Positions 23,231 to 35,255 of a DNA stretch of 64,000 bases are shown piece after piece (the first letter of the stretch is position 1; each line of letters begins with the position of its first letter). Source of the DNA: Chelonoidis abingdonii (Eukaryota; Chordata; Testudines; Testudinidae). The notes under the pieces were generated by a model. The model was not told the origin of the DNA and searched no databases. It saw only the letters and a program-made list of their open reading frames with translations. A program made the position numbers and the translations under genes. The stretch lies in NCBI RefSeq assembly GCF_003597395.2, contig NC_133773.1, positions 76,739,220 through 76,803,219 on the forward strand. Reading direction: 5' to 3'.

Positions 23231-26089
23231 CCATACCGGAGAAAGCATAAGAACACTAGAGCATCTCATCCCCAACCATAATGCAGCTTCACAGTGAATC
23301 AGCATCAGAAACCAGACAATTAATACATATGTATTATTTGTCTGATTTCTGAGGCTAATGTGTCCGTCCAGCAGTCTCCTTTGCTGGTAGTTTGTTTCCC
23401 AAATTATAGCCTAAAAAGAACTTTTAACTGTCAAAAAACTGGATTTTATAGAGAATATATAGGCAGAATCCCTTGCTTAAACAATGACATTCAGTGTATC
23501 ACTATAGAAAACATACTGTTTGTACTCACTGGTATTTTATTGTATTTGACTCTATAGGAATAAAATGGTTGTTGAAGCAGCAAGTATCATATTAGAGCTA
23601 TTTGCATTGTATTTGTGAAATGCACCAATATGAAACTATTCACTTCCATCATGGCTGCTAGCAACATGTAATGCCGTGCCGTGGGTGGTTCAAAGCATCT
23701 GCTACAAAGAGTGCAGGAGCTGGTGAGCAGTGACAATTTATACTCCCATTGATTTTATAGCAGGAAGAGAGAAGGAGAGAGGCGGAAACAAGCAGCTTCA
23801 CTCAAGATGGAAGTATGAAGAAAATTAGAATAAACATGTTTTGATTAAAGTTGTTGGGATATTCCATTAAGGAAAAACAACAAGAGATGGTCCAGCTAAA
23901 TTATAACTATACATTGCTCAACCTTGACAAAGCACACCACAATAGAAGTGTTATGGTATGTGAAAGCAACTTAGGACAGACGTACCAAAGTCTATAACTA
24001 GAGACAGTATTCTGCCTCCAAAAGGCAAAGTGCAGCCTTTAAAGCATCTGTAGTGACCAGTGATCACAGTACTTTCCTTAACAACCCCTTACAAACTCAG
24101 GTCCCAATACTCCTTCTCTTCATGAGTCCTCCTTTTATTCCCTCATTTTATTAATCTTGAATTCCAGCCTTCTATGGGGGGTACAGGCACTCCTCTTTCC
24201 CACAATAGATCCACAAATACCACCTCAGTAATTAATCAACACCACCCCTCCCCAATAAGGGAAAAGAAATATAATTTATTGGGATCTCAACACATTTCTG
24301 CCCATGCTTGTGATGACAGCTGGGCACTACTAAAGGCATGGCATTCTAAATGGGAAAAAAATCTGTGGCATTAGCTATTGTTGTAATCACACTATTAATC
24401 ACATTGTTCTGAGAGGCTACTGGTCTTTCCAACTGCTTATCATTTGAAAAATGAGGACACAGTTATCTATAGCAACTTGTTCACGTCATCCACTAATTGA
24501 TTCACATTTTTCTTTGGCAATTTTTAGAGTTTTCCTATTGGATTTTTTAAATGAGGAATTTAGGGGTGCTGAATTATATATTGTTTCTCCAAATCAAGTG
24601 TTTCATTTATGGTTAGGTATTTGGATTTAATTGTCAGATATCCTGTCAGTTCACCATATTGTTTATAAATTAATCTGTTTTACATTTGATAAATATATTC
24701 TGCTTTGTTGTGAGAATCTACTGTACATCTTGATAAAAGAAAGATAATAAACACTCCAAAGCTGCATTTAGTCTAAATGGGTCATTTCTAATAAGCAAGC
24801 ATGACATTTACATGTAGCAAGCAGAATGATCAGAGTGTTGAAAAATAGAATATGGCATCAGCTCAGGAAATATGCATCTACATGGAGTTTAGGTTATCTG
24901 ATTTTCTTGCCTCCAAAATACCCCTCTCAGGTATTGATCTCCAGATCAATTTAGATTAAACAGTACCTGTGATTTAGATGTGGCAAATCTTTGCCAGCAT
25001 TACCTTTGCACTTGCAATACAAAAAATGCCCTCATTTCAATACATCTAGATAAAATCCAGCATGGACAGCACAGAAAGGGAAATACACTCTGCTCCTTAG
25101 AGAAACGGACTTTACAAACCGTATATTTTCCTGACCTACAACTTGATATACTGTACAAGCAACAACAATCTAGAGGTTTACCTTTAAAAAACAGTAATAT
25201 ACCCAGCAACAATCAGCTACATACAACTTTGACCAGAGATTTTAAAATAGGAATACCATGATCATGCTGTGTATTTATATTTTCTAACACAAACTGAACT
25301 GCACTGTGCAAAAACAAAAAGCTAACTGAATATATACACTGCAAAATTTACAACCAATCCCTTGACAGATAATATAGGAAGGCTGCTTCCACAGATACCT
25401 AAAGTGAAATGGAGGGGGAAAGTGAAAGAAATATAGACACCTCCCAAATAATATGCAAAATATACTCCAGGTCTTTGTTCGGTCTGGACACTCATTCAAA
25501 GGTGTAAATAATGGTTACATTGTTAGATTTCTAACTCCAACTAGCTCCAAATATTGTGTGAGTGGCTCTCTCGTAGTTCACAGTGGGCTCCCTTGACCGA
25601 TCTTGACAAGCGTGAAAACATGAAATAAATGAAGGTTAACAAAGGACTGTTCTGGGAAACAGTCCACATTAAAAGCTTGCAGTGTTACTACTATGCATAT
25701 AGGACTCTGCATTTGAATTCCGTAAATCTTAAATATTCACAATCACAATATTAATTCCAGGAATTACTTCAAGAAGCCAAACGGAAAGAAAAATCTTTCC
25801 CATCTACTACATCAGGATATTCACTAGCCTTATAGGCATTCACCTAAAGCAAATAAGGAAATTATACAATAACACCATATTTGTAAACGGAAAACTATTT
25901 ATCACAATACCTTTTTGTGTTTGTCCCTCTTCCATATTCTCTTCCATGGCTACCTTTCTTCACTACAAACTGCTACACAGAATTAATCAAAAGCTTCAAT
26001 TAGATGCTAGAAAAAGTGTGGGGTGCTTTTTTCCTGGGAAGCTTCAACAGCAGAGGCTTAGGCAAGTCCTCAGAGCTTAGCTAAGGCTC
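23231..26089. other. Long unique AT-rich stretch
   Basis: No coding or repeat family is recognised. Open frames such as 24980-25261 show no domain or conserved pattern. Confidence 0.5.
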
Positions 26090-26114
26090 TCTCTCTCTCT
26101 CTCTCTCTCTCTCC
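26090..26114. repeat. (CT)n microsatellite
   Basis: Uninterrupted CT dinucleotides span about 26090-26114. Confidence 0.95.
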
Positions 26115-27914
26115 TTGTTTGCTTGGAGACAAGCTGTCAAGTGTAATTTCATTCAAATTACTCTTCCGTGAAGATTATCAATTTTTCTTCTCAAAGCTGT
26201 CCATTGTTTATCACTGTAAACAGGTATTCAAATGAAAAGCCAGTGAATTTGGGGGGAAATTTGGTCTCCGTTCCAGTGGCAGTGAGACACTGTAATTCAT
26301 AAGCCTCACTTTGCATATAAAATGGGGGAAAGAAATTGAAGTTTGTATTGAAATCTGTGTTTTAAACTGGAAACAGGCTGTACTGAGAACAGATGGAGGG
26401 GTGTCCTCCTAATATGAGGCAGACCACCAACCCACAATTCCCCCTACTTGCTACCAAAGTGGGAAAGCCCAGATGCCTGTGGGTTCTTTATGCTGCAGTA
26501 AGTTGTCTCACTCTTGGTCACATACAGTACATTACTAATATTTTCCTTCATTTTCTCTCTCTCATATGTCTATACTATTTGTGTATAATTAGTATTAGAA
26601 ATACATAATATTATACTTATTCTATAATGTATTCTGACAGGCTTCAAGAGGACATTCCCTTTCCCTATCCTCGTAGAAAAATGTGACTAATTCTCATTAT
26701 GAATAAAAAATTTCAAGGCTTAAAATTAACAAACACAGAAGCAAAACTATTTTTAATGTGACATTATTAAAAGGGACCCCCTCACCAGCTCACTCTATGT
26801 TTAAAATTGTTTTAAGGCCTGATAAACATTTTGTATACTATTTTGTTCATAACAGTTCAAGTCAACAGACATTTCAAAAATAATCTGTACTTTCAGATAG
26901 ATCGCTACCTGACCGTTCGGTTTTTAAAATGTACCTATCTAGCACTTTGGTTGCATGTATACCTCTTATATGGAATAAATAAGGACCAATTTCCCACAGA
27001 TTCAGTCTTCCCTGACCTCCTAGATATTTTTCAAACTAAAATCTCCCAAATCCACCACTTAGCTGCTCATCTATCTAAGATGGCTTCAACATCATAGTAT
27101 GCAAGAATCTTGCCTCCCCCAGAAAACCTGGGAAAACAAATGAGCTTTCAGCATGACCTAAAAGTCCACAAATTTCGATTTTGCTGAATTGCATCATAAA
27201 ATGCATGGCACACCTGAACATTCCTTATATCTCATTTCCCCATATCTTTCAGATGTCACTGAAAATAGACCAGCAGATCTGGAAGCCTCTCTCCCTGGAT
27301 CCCAGCTGTCTACAGAATGTATAATATTTTAAGAGCACACTACAGTTTAGGACATAGATGTTCAATCTAATAATAACTCATTAAAATGAACATATCTCCC
27401 AATACGTAAATTGCCTGACCACTCTCCTTCCAGCTGTCAACCATCAAACAAAAGCCCGATCTGCACCCCCTCTGACTGACCAACTGGTCCTAGTTCCCCA
27501 CACTCTCCTGGGATTCCTCCTAGCATTCACCAGTTCCAGTAAGGTGGGCCTTAGTAAGGCATTTTTGATGCATTCTGTTGTTCCTCAGAAAAGGAGGACA
27601 TTTCTCTAAGGCACCAAGACTTTCTTAAAATATACGCTGTATAAAATTGTACTACTTTATTTGCAAATGTGAGTATTTAACTCACATCCCTTCACTGACT
27701 TAATCACCCTTTGCACCATCACATTCTAGCTAATCAACCACATCTGTAAAAAGTACAGAATAGGTCTGTCTGCTCCTGTCTACATTTCAGCTGTCCTCTC
27801 TTCCAGATCCTGCACTCTAACAGATTTCACTCTGCTGAATCTTCTGTCACCTTCCAACCCTTGAGTATCTTTCTCATGATTTGTCCTAAACTTGGAATGA
27901 CCTCCCTTTGTTCA
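26115..27914. other. Unique stretch, candidate conserved segment at 26140-26260
   Basis: No gene is recognised. 26140-26260 is rich in words such as ATTGTTTATC, TGTAAACAGG and TTCAAATGAAA, which resemble SOX/FOX-type sites. 27770-27915 faintly resembles an L2 3' region. Confidence 0.4.
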
Positions 27915-28116
27915 TAGGATTAAGGCCACAAGGAGCCACTAGATCATCTAGTCTGACCTCCTGTATATCACAGGCTACCAACAAGACCCAGCACTCATAC
28001 ACTAAGCCCAGCAATGGAAATGAGACCAAAGAAAATGAGACTCACAGAAGACTAGATTATTATGTGCCACAGGCAGAGACTAGGTAGGACCAAGGTGCAC
28101 CAGTCCTCAAGGCCCC

Positions 28117-29491
28117 TGTATGAGGCAAAGGGCTGGCCTCACATGTAATTAACAAATGGAGGGAGGCCTCATTTCTTGGAGGACAGGATTGGGGAGGTAA
28201 ACAGAACTTTGTGCTAAATAAGATACGTAAATAGGTCAGTAGGCTAAAAACTCAGAATGCCTGAGCCAGCTAAGAGGGAGAACACAGAGAGAACCATATA
28301 CTAACAATGGACAAGACAAGCTAGGAATGTAGAGATGAGGTAAAGACCATATTAAGTCTGGACAATGCATGGACAGAGTATGCTGCATAGGGATTTTTTC
28401 CTGAAAAGTAACCAAGCCAATCCCAAAATGTGTGATGCAATGTATAGAAATACAATGTAATGTATACATGTTGTTACAAAGCTCCGAGCCTGCATTGGTG
28501 GGTCCTGCGTTTCCTGGTAGATACAGTGGCCTCAGAAGCTTGCTAGGGCCCTTAATATGACCTTCCTTTCCCAGTATGGTGGCAAAGGTTACAGCTTATT
28601 GAACTGCTTTCATCACAGGCCGATATGGGAGGTGGGAAGGTGGAATATCCCCAGTCTCTGTTGCTCCTTAGAGCTCTGTAGGTACCGCTTGGTCTCTTGC
28701 CTGTACCAAAGTCTGTTTCCCCTCTCCAAGGGATCTCTGTAGATCATGGGGGCGGGGAGGGAAGAGGGGGGAACCTGAGCCTGCCCTCTACTCTGGGTTC
28801 CAGCTCAGGGACCCTAATGGCAGCAGCTGTTGGTGGCTTCCCTCCTCCACTGATGCTGCTTTGATTCCCTGGGCCACTTCCCCATGCTCCACCCTTACCT
28901 CAGGGCTCAGTAATGCTGCTTCTCCTCCAGCTCCTTTCACTTGGACTCCTCTGGAGAGAGGACTGGAAAGGAGACCTTTTAATGCAGTATAAAGTGGGCC
29001 CTTAATTGGTTCCAGCTGTCCCCATTAGCCTAACAGCCTTAGCTGACCCTTTGTCAGTTAACTGAGGTCAGGTGTCAGCATTAGCGTAATGACCTTAACT
29101 GGTTAAATTGGCGTCAGGGGTCTTGCTTGGCCTCAAGCAGTCCTTGTTTGGCTATCCATGGAACAGGGACCTGCTCATTCTGAGGCTAATATACCTGCCT
29201 TCCCCTACCCTCTTATATCCTTCTGGCCTGAGTCCGTCACAATGTATATAAAGGAAGAGGTATTCTGTGTAACTGTAGATGTGTGGTACACCCTATACCC
29301 ATCCCCCACACTTGAGTCTGATCAACTGAACATAGCACTGCTGAATGCCAAATAAAATAACCTGTGACACGAAATCTGGAGTTAAAGTATTTTTTTTTTG
29401 GATACCAGAGAACTGGATGAAGTGTTCTCCCAGAATTGATCTAGGTGTTCTGTGTAAGCCAGTTGAATGGGTCTTGGCGGGAATCCCAATA
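28117..29491 (+). mobile_element. Solo LTR interrupting CR1, itself split
   Basis: CR1 sequence breaks at GGCCCC and resumes at CTGCAATGACAGG. The insertion starts TGTATGAGGC, carries TATATAAAG at about 29246-29254 and an AATAAA signal at about 29352 in plus order, and ends GAATCCCAATA. A clean TSD is not visible and the 3' dinucleotide has drifted from CA. It contains the nested LTR 28472-29241. Confidence 0.6.
28472..29241 (-). mobile_element. Nested solo LTR with 4-bp TSD
   Basis: A 770-bp unit TGTTACAAAG...GTCCGTCACA is flanked by ATGT at 28468-28471 and 29242-29245. The minus strand starts TGTGACGGACTCAGG and carries TATAAGAG (complement at about 29212-29219), suggesting minus orientation. 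It interrupts the outer LTR just upstream of its TATA element, so it is the younger insertion. No internal viral sequence is present. Confidence 0.75.
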
Positions 29492-30143
29492 CTGCAATGA
29501 CAGGAAAATGATTAAATGCCCAGATAATCCTCACAAGTGACCTGTACCCACACGCTGCAGATGAAGGCCAAAATAAATCCCCAAGGATTGTCAGTCTGAC
29601 CTAGGGGAGAATTCCTTTCCAACCCCACATATGGGGATCAGTTAGACCATAAGCATGTGAGCAAGAACCAGCCAGCCAAGCACCCAAAAGAAAAAATGCT
29701 CAGTGACACCTCGGAGGCCTGGTCCACCTCACCCAGTGGCCAACCCTGATGCTTCAGAGGAAGGAGATAAAAAAACCTCACAGAATATGTTGAGGGTACA
29801 AAATCCCTTCCTGACCTCTGCAGGTGGCCAGCTGAAACCTGAAGCATAGCAAACCAGAAGTGAACCTAAGGGCTGTTGTACTCTGCCCATCACCATCACA
29901 AACAACCCCATCATAAAACCGCATACTTAAATTTGTCCAGCTCTCTCTTTAAAACTAATTAAATTGCTTTCCCCCACAACTCCTACTGAGAGGCTGTTAC
30001 TGAATCTCACCCCTCTGATGGTTAGAAACTTTCTTCTAATTTCCAGCCTGAAATTGTTCCTGGTCAGTTTATATCCAATTGGTTTTATGCCAACATTGTC
30101 TTTTAGCTTAAACAGCTCTTCAGTCTCCCTAGTATTTACCCGA

Positions 30144-30381
30144 TGTGACAAGGAATACCTATTCTGCACTGGTTCTGCAGGGGTTAACCACACTTTGTGG
30201 GCTAAAGAAACCACACCCACTGACCCATGCTGGGCATGCTCAGACTGGAACCAGATTATAAAAGGGAATAGCTCAGCTCAGTCTGGGCTGAGCACAGAGG
30301 AAACCAGACATGCGTTGCATGCTCTTACCAGGAAGCTGTCAGAGCTCCAGGCTGCAGAGGCCATCCATGCTGAGACCCCAA
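30144..30381 (+). mobile_element. LTR 5' fragment with TATA box
   Basis: Starts TGTGACAAGG, carries TTATAAAAGG at about 30256-30265, and is followed by a GCTCAGTCTGGGCTGAG palindrome, resembling the U3/R part of an LTR. It abuts another LTR piece at 30382 in opposite orientation, so its remainder is displaced or lost. Confidence 0.45.
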
Positions 30382-30672
30382 TGTAACGAGTTGGGTCACA
30401 GAAAACTCCTTGGGACTGCCACCTGATGTGCTGAGAATACCTTTGGGCCAGTTTTCCCTGGCAGCTTGGAACTTCAGTACTCTGTCTTGTTGAGCCAGAA
30501 ACGCTAGCCTGCTGCAAACACAGATCCAGGTCTGAACCACGTCCCCCACAAGCTGCAGGCTTAACTGAAAACAGCTTAAGAAGTGCTCCTGTCTCTAGCA
30601 CCCAGATACCCAGTTCTCAATGAGATCCAAACTCCAAATAAATCAGTTTTACTCTGTATAAAGCTTATGCAC
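30382..30672 (-). mobile_element. LTR 3' fragment, same family as the LTR at 42714-47605
   Basis: This is the reverse complement of 47330-47605 with moderate divergence. Shared words include CTTGTTGAGCCAGA, AAGAAGTGCTCCTGTCTCTAGCACCCAGA and AATAAATC. It starts TGTAACGAGTTGGGTCACAG, complementary to that LTR's CA terminus, and is truncated after GCTTATGCAC. Confidence 0.8.
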
Positions 30673-30870
30673 ATGAGAGATTGTAAGAGGATACCCGGGG
30701 TACAACCTGGAACCGTGGTACCGCCGTGCCCCCTTAATTCTCCAGCCTGGGACGATGTTATGCCAGTGACAACAGTCATCTCCTCCAGACACTGTGATCA
30801 CTCAGCCATCAGCATGTGGGTCCCACACCCAGCTAAACTGCATGAAGTTTCAATAAGCCACTCATGAATA
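30673..30870. other. Unassigned sequence between repeats
   Basis: Possibly the displaced remainder of the 30144 LTR, but I cannot show this. Confidence 0.3.
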
Positions 30871-30878
30871 AGGCTAAG

Positions 30879-31320
30879 ATTTTGTCAGGGACATTTTTAG
30901 TAAAAGTCACAGACAGGTCACGGGCAATAATGAAAAATTCATGGAAGCCGTGACCTGTCCCTGACTTTTACTAAAAATATCCATGACAAAATGGGGACCC
31001 TGGGCATCTGCCAGGGGGTTGGGAGCTCCAGGGACTCCCACCACCCATGGGGCTTAGAGCTACAGGATCCACCTCTGCTGGTGGCTTCCAGCTGTGGGTC
31101 TCCCCCAGCCACTGGAGTGACAGGGAATGGGTGGGGGTTCCCCTTGCTGCCAGGGATGGTGGGGAGCAGGTGGGGATCCCCCCTGCTGCTTGCAACAGCT
31201 GGGAGCTGCGGGGGCCTCCACAGCCCGCAAGGGACCCTGCAGCTCCCAGTTGGCACTGGCTGAAGTCATGGAGGTCTTTGGAAGTCATGGATTCCATGAC
31301 TTCCGTAACCTCTGTAACTA
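30879..31320. mobile_element. Foldback DNA-transposon-like repeat
   Basis: 30879-30923 and 30948-30992 form a 45-nt inverted repeat with a 24-nt spacer (arms include TTTTTAGTAAAAGTCA and its complement). The right part 31260-31320 repeats the theme with GAAGTCATGGATTCCATGACTTC. The interior 31000-31260 is GC-rich and open in several frames on both strands, as expected from composition. The element class is not certain. Confidence 0.55.
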
Positions 31321-31724
31321 AATCACAGTTTCACTTATTAATCATACAGAGAGGGGCACCAGCCAATCACCCCAGTCTTGTACCCCAGAAACATACCGTC
31401 TTCTAATGCTCAACACTCCCTGGGACAGTGAAAGCTCATTAATTAGCCACTTTGTCAACAGAAAGTGGACATGCACCAGCCTTTGTAATCTGAGCTGAGA
31501 TTTCCCAAGCACTTCAGCCAAAAACTCACTGTTTTAGATAATATATAAAACACATTTATTAACTATAGAATGGTAGATTTTAGATGATTATAAGTAACAG
31601 GCATAGAGATCAAAGTTGGTTACATAAGAAAAAAATTAATTTGCAGTCTAAGTTCTACAGACTAAGCAAGATTTGAATCAAGCAGCTCCAATGGATGTTA
31701 TAGGCAGCTCACAGTCCTCGATAC
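31321..31724. other. Unassigned sequence
   Basis: No gene or repeat is recognised. Confidence 0.4.
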
Positions 31725-31727
31725 ACA

Positions 31728-32569
31728 GGGTATGGCTATACTTGCAGCTGTACAGCGCTGGGAGTTAAACCTGTCTTCGTACAGCGGTGTAGGGAAAGCG
31801 CTGCAGTCTGGCCACATTGACAGCTACCAGCGCACTGTTGTGACCACATTTGCAGCATCTGCAGCAGCATTGGGAGCGGTGCATTATGGGCAACTATCCC
31901 AGCGTTCAAGTGGCTGCAATGTGCATTTCAAAAGGGGTGGAGGGTGGGGTGGAGTGTGACAGGGAGCGTGGGGGAGAGAGAGTGGATTTTTGTAGCCGAC
32001 ACTGTGTCAGCTCCCTGCCTTGTAAGTTCCGACCACCTCCCCCACCCCTCTCTCACTCACTGAAAGCAAACAGCCATTGTATGTTTGTTTCCTCACAGAC
32101 CAGATAAGCAGCCGCTTCAAAATGGACCCCCCCCTCCTGCCCACCATGCTGCTTCTCTCCTCAAGCCCTCTCCCTCCTCCTCTCTTCAAGCAAACACTAG
32201 CTGTGGGTGTTCCAAAGGGAGCCCCTCTGCTCATTCACAGCAAACAGGGGCTGTGTTTGTTTTTTTGATAAGCAGCTACGGGAGCCCGGAGTTCATAACA
32301 AAACAAAGAGCAGAATCTTCAGTTAAAGGATTATGGGAAGCTTCTGGAGGTCAGACACAGCATTCTAAGATTATTCCCTGTTTACACTGGCGCCCCAGCG
32401 CTGCAGCAGAAGCCCTATACTCTTTATTCCTCTCGGGGAGGTGGAGTACAAGCAGCACTGTAGCCACGGAGATACAGCGCTGTATGTGCCTTGCCAGTGT
32501 GGATGGGGAGTGAGTTATAGCACTATAAAGCCACCAACAGCGCTGTAACTCTCAAGTGTAGCCAAGGCC
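31728..32569. mobile_element. PIF/Harbinger-like element with 3-bp TSD
   Basis: The left end GGGTATGGCTATACTTGC and the reverse complement of the right end (GGCCTTGGCTACACTTG) are terminal inverted repeats, each followed inward by ACAGCGCTG-type sequence. The element is flanked by ACA on both sides (31725-31727, 32570-32572); a 3-bp duplication fits PIF/Harbinger. The interior includes the phrase TGCATTATGGGCAACTATCCCA, shared in style with the Harbinger-like copies at 43333 and 63520. No transposase is seen, so it is non-autonomous. Its internal open frames have no recognisable domain. Confidence 0.75.
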
Positions 32570-32572
32570 ACA

Positions 32573-33069
32573 GACTAGATTCATTCCTTTCCCAGTCTGG
32601 GACCAATCTCCCCAGTTCAAAGTCTGTCTTCCAGATGATCTTCCAGGTGTTGAGATGAGGGAGAAGAGAGGCTAAGTGATGATGTCACTGCCCTTTTATA
32701 CTTTCTTCCAGCTGCTAGAAAGACCCTTGCTGTGACATGAGGGTTAAGCAGCCCTCAAGGGTACGTGTCCTCTCTGAGAAAACTCTGGGATGGCCACTGG
32801 GAGAGTGGATTCTCCTTAATGGGCCATTAATACATATATGGCTGGTCCTGGTGTAAATCTGTCTTACCAAGTGCTCCTTTTTTGTCACTGAAAGGCTGAC
32901 TGTGGGCATTTCCCAACTTTACAATGTATTTCAGTAACACACACATAGTAGTACTTCATATACAATCACAGCACATACAATTCAATAGGATATTAATGTT
33001 CAACAGTTCAAGACTTTTAAAATGATATCTCACAAGGCATAACTTGCACAAAACATATCATATATCATC
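32573..33069. other. Unassigned sequence
   Basis: Nothing recognised. It ends at the 5' truncation point of the next CR1. Confidence 0.4.
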
Positions 33070-33823
33070 ACAGAGGCGGTCAAAAAAGCAAACAGGATGT
33101 TAGGAATCATTAAAAAGGGGACAGAGAATAAGACTGAGAATATATTATTGCCCTTATATAAATCCATGGTATGCCCACATCTCGAATACTGTGTATAGAT
33201 GTGGTCTCCTCACCTCAAAAAAGATATTCTAGCACTAGAAAAGGTTCAGAAAAGGGCAACTAAAATGATTAGGGGTTTGGAGAGGGTCCCATATGAGGAA
33301 AGATTAAAGAGGCTAGGCCTCTTCAGCTTGGAAAAGAGGAGACTAAGGGGGGATATGATAGAGGTATATAAAATCATGAGTGATGTGGAGAAAGTGGATA
33401 AGGAAAAGTTATTTACTTATTCCCATAATACAAGAACTAGGGGTCACCAAATGAAATTAATAGGTAGCAGGTTTAAAACAAATAAAAGGAAGTTCTTCTT
33501 CACGCAGCGCACAGTCAACTTGTGGAACTCCTTACCTGAGGAGGTTGTGAAGGCTGGGACTATAACAATGTTTAAAAGGGAACTGGATAAATTCATGGTG
33601 GCTAAGTCCATAAATGGCTATTAGCCAGGAAGGGTTAAGAATGGTGTCCCTAGCCTCTGTTCATCAGAGGATGGAGATGGATGGCAGGAGAGAGATCACT
33701 TGGTCATTGCCTGTTAGGTTCACTCCCTCTGGGGCACCTGGCCTTGGCCACTGTTGGTAGACAGATACTGGGCTAGATGGACCTTTGGTCTGACCCGGTA
33801 CGGCCATTCTTATGTTCTTATAA
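33070..33823 (+). mobile_element. CR1 LINE, 5'-truncated 3' end, little diverged
   Basis: Runs from within the last quarter of ORF2 through the 3' UTR to the terminal repeat ATTCTTATGTTCTTA. The flanks ATCATCACAG (left) and ATCATATCACAG (right) may be an imperfect target duplication. Compared with other CR1 pieces here it keeps a long open frame, so it is among the youngest. Confidence 0.9.
33073..33624 (+). pseudogene. CR1 ORF2 C-terminal region, one internal stop
   Basis: The frame from 33073 encodes the final part of CR1 ORF2: AVKKANRMLGIIKKG, then PHLEYCV, a TAG stop at 33196-33198 (family residue there is usually Q), then 141 open codons ending KSINGY and a TAA/TAG terminator. The blocks [26 protein letters not shown] and [18 protein letters not shown] are standard for the region after the RT thumb. 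The 5' three-quarters (EN and RT) is absent by truncation. The single stop and good frame suggest a fairly recent, dead-on-arrival insertion. Confidence 0.85.
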
Positions 33824-34611
33824 TCATATCACAGTGCAAATATGGGGTCCAGGGTGCTACTTCAAGCTACAGAGTGTCACAGAGAGCTAAGTATTATTTT
33901 TTACTTCTATTAAAAAACTGAGAAAGGAACCCAGAAGCCTATGGCAGAGCTGCCAGGTACACTATGTATGTAGTAACCATCTTGGAAAAGTTAGGGAACA
34001 AAGTCATTTAGGTTCAGGAAGACTAACATACTGCACAAACTAAATTGGTTTCACAGAAAAATTTTGCATAATAATGTCTTGTTCTGCATGATAAACATTG
34101 TGTTTTTATAAAGACCTTATATAAATAAACACTTCATGTATTTAAACATTGTTTGGCACATTAACACAAGAAATACTACAATTTAGTGATGGAATGAAGA
34201 GATTTCATCCCTGGAATTCCCTATGGGACAATGCTGGAGGCAGCAGCTTTCAGTGCTGTTTATTTAAAATTTCTAAAATATGCCTAAATACACACTCCAG
34301 GGCATGTGCATATTAGTTAATACCATAAGGTGGGAGGGAACATGCCTCCAGATGAACAACTAAAATCCCACCAAAACCCACAATGCCTGGGAACGGATGG
34401 GTTTCATGTCATGAACAGGTAACTAACAAAAGTTAGCTCTGAGGTAGGGAGGAACACTGAAATGGTGAGGAAAGGAATTGAAGGGAAGATCTAACTGGGG
34501 TAACTATGTTATCTGTACATCAAGAAATAAGCTATGATGAGATCAAGGACTTGGGTTCTGGATTTTCAAAACAGAGACTTGGAAAGAGGTAAAACAGTGG
34601 GGGTAACAATG
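33824..34611. other. Unassigned sequence
   Basis: No gene or repeat family is recognised between the CR1 end and the hAT element. Confidence 0.45.
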
Positions 34612-34619
34612 CTGTAGGG

Positions 34620-35247
34620 CAGTGGTTGTTAACCTTTCCAGACTACTGTACACTTTTCAGGAGTCTGATTTGTCTTGCATACCCCCAAGTTTCACCTGAC
34701 TTAAAAACTATTTGCTTACAAAACATACAAGGGTCACAGCATGGTATTATTGAAAAATTGCTTACTTTCTCATTTTGTCTGTATGACATTTTAGCTTGTA
34801 CTGACTTCGCTAGTGCTTTTTATATAGCCTGTTGTAAAACTAGGCAAATATCTAGATGTGCTGATGCATAGGCAACAACTCCATGGGTGCTCTGCGGCTC
34901 AAGTACCCACAGAAAAAAATAGGGGGTGCTCTGTACCCACCAGCCACACGGCTCTTCAGTCGGGTCCACCAACCAGGTGTTTGGCAACTGGTGGGAGACG
35001 CTTGGGGGAGGACAGATAGCACCAAGCAGGCGGGGGGTCTTGAGGGAGGGGACAGAGCAGGAGTGGGAAGAGGTGGACCAAGGGCGGGGCGTTAGGGGGA
35101 AGGGGCAGAGCAGGGGCAGTATCTTGGGGCACAGCAGGGGTGGAGCATCCACCAAGAAAAATAAAAAAGTCAGCGCCTGTGAGTTGGTGTACCCCAGAAG
35201 GCCTCTCATACTCCCAGGGGTACCTTACCCCGGTTCAAGAACTACTG
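34620..35247. mobile_element. hAT-type element with 8-bp TSD
   Basis: The left end CAGTGGTTGTTAACC and the reverse complement of the right end (CAGTAGTTCTTGAACC) match the hAT terminal pattern. Octamers CTGTAGGG (34612-34619) and CTGTAGAG (35248-35255) flank it. After removing a nested MITE the element is only about 300 bp and non-autonomous. Confidence 0.85.
34867..35181. mobile_element. Nested hAT MITE of the CAYAGG family
   Basis: Starts CATAGGCAACAACTCCATGG and ends AAGTCAGCGCCTGTG; these are inverted repeats. The flanks TGCTGATG and AGTTGGTG are a decayed 8-bp TSD inside the host hAT. It is the same family as 36740-37165 and 58565-58999, sharing the phrase GGGTGCTC near the left end. 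Confidence 0.75.
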
Positions 35248-35255
35248 CTGTAGAG

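Larger units (their letters stand above)
27915..30143 (-). mobile_element. CR1 LINE 3' end, antisense, split by LTRs
   Basis: 27915-28116 and 29492-30143 together read as the reverse complement of a CR1 3' region. Recognisable phrases are TAGATCATCTAGTCTGACCT and CAGCAATGGAAATGAGACC on the left, and ACCCACACGCTGCAGATGAA, GATCAGTTAGACC and AACTTTCTTCTAATTTCCAGC on the right. The second part reaches back into the ORF2 C-terminal region. The gap is an LTR containing another LTR. Confidence 0.8.

Noticed and set aside
26090..26114. CRISPR or regulatory array
   Set aside because: It is a simple CT microsatellite. No spacer-repeat structure occurs anywhere in the window.
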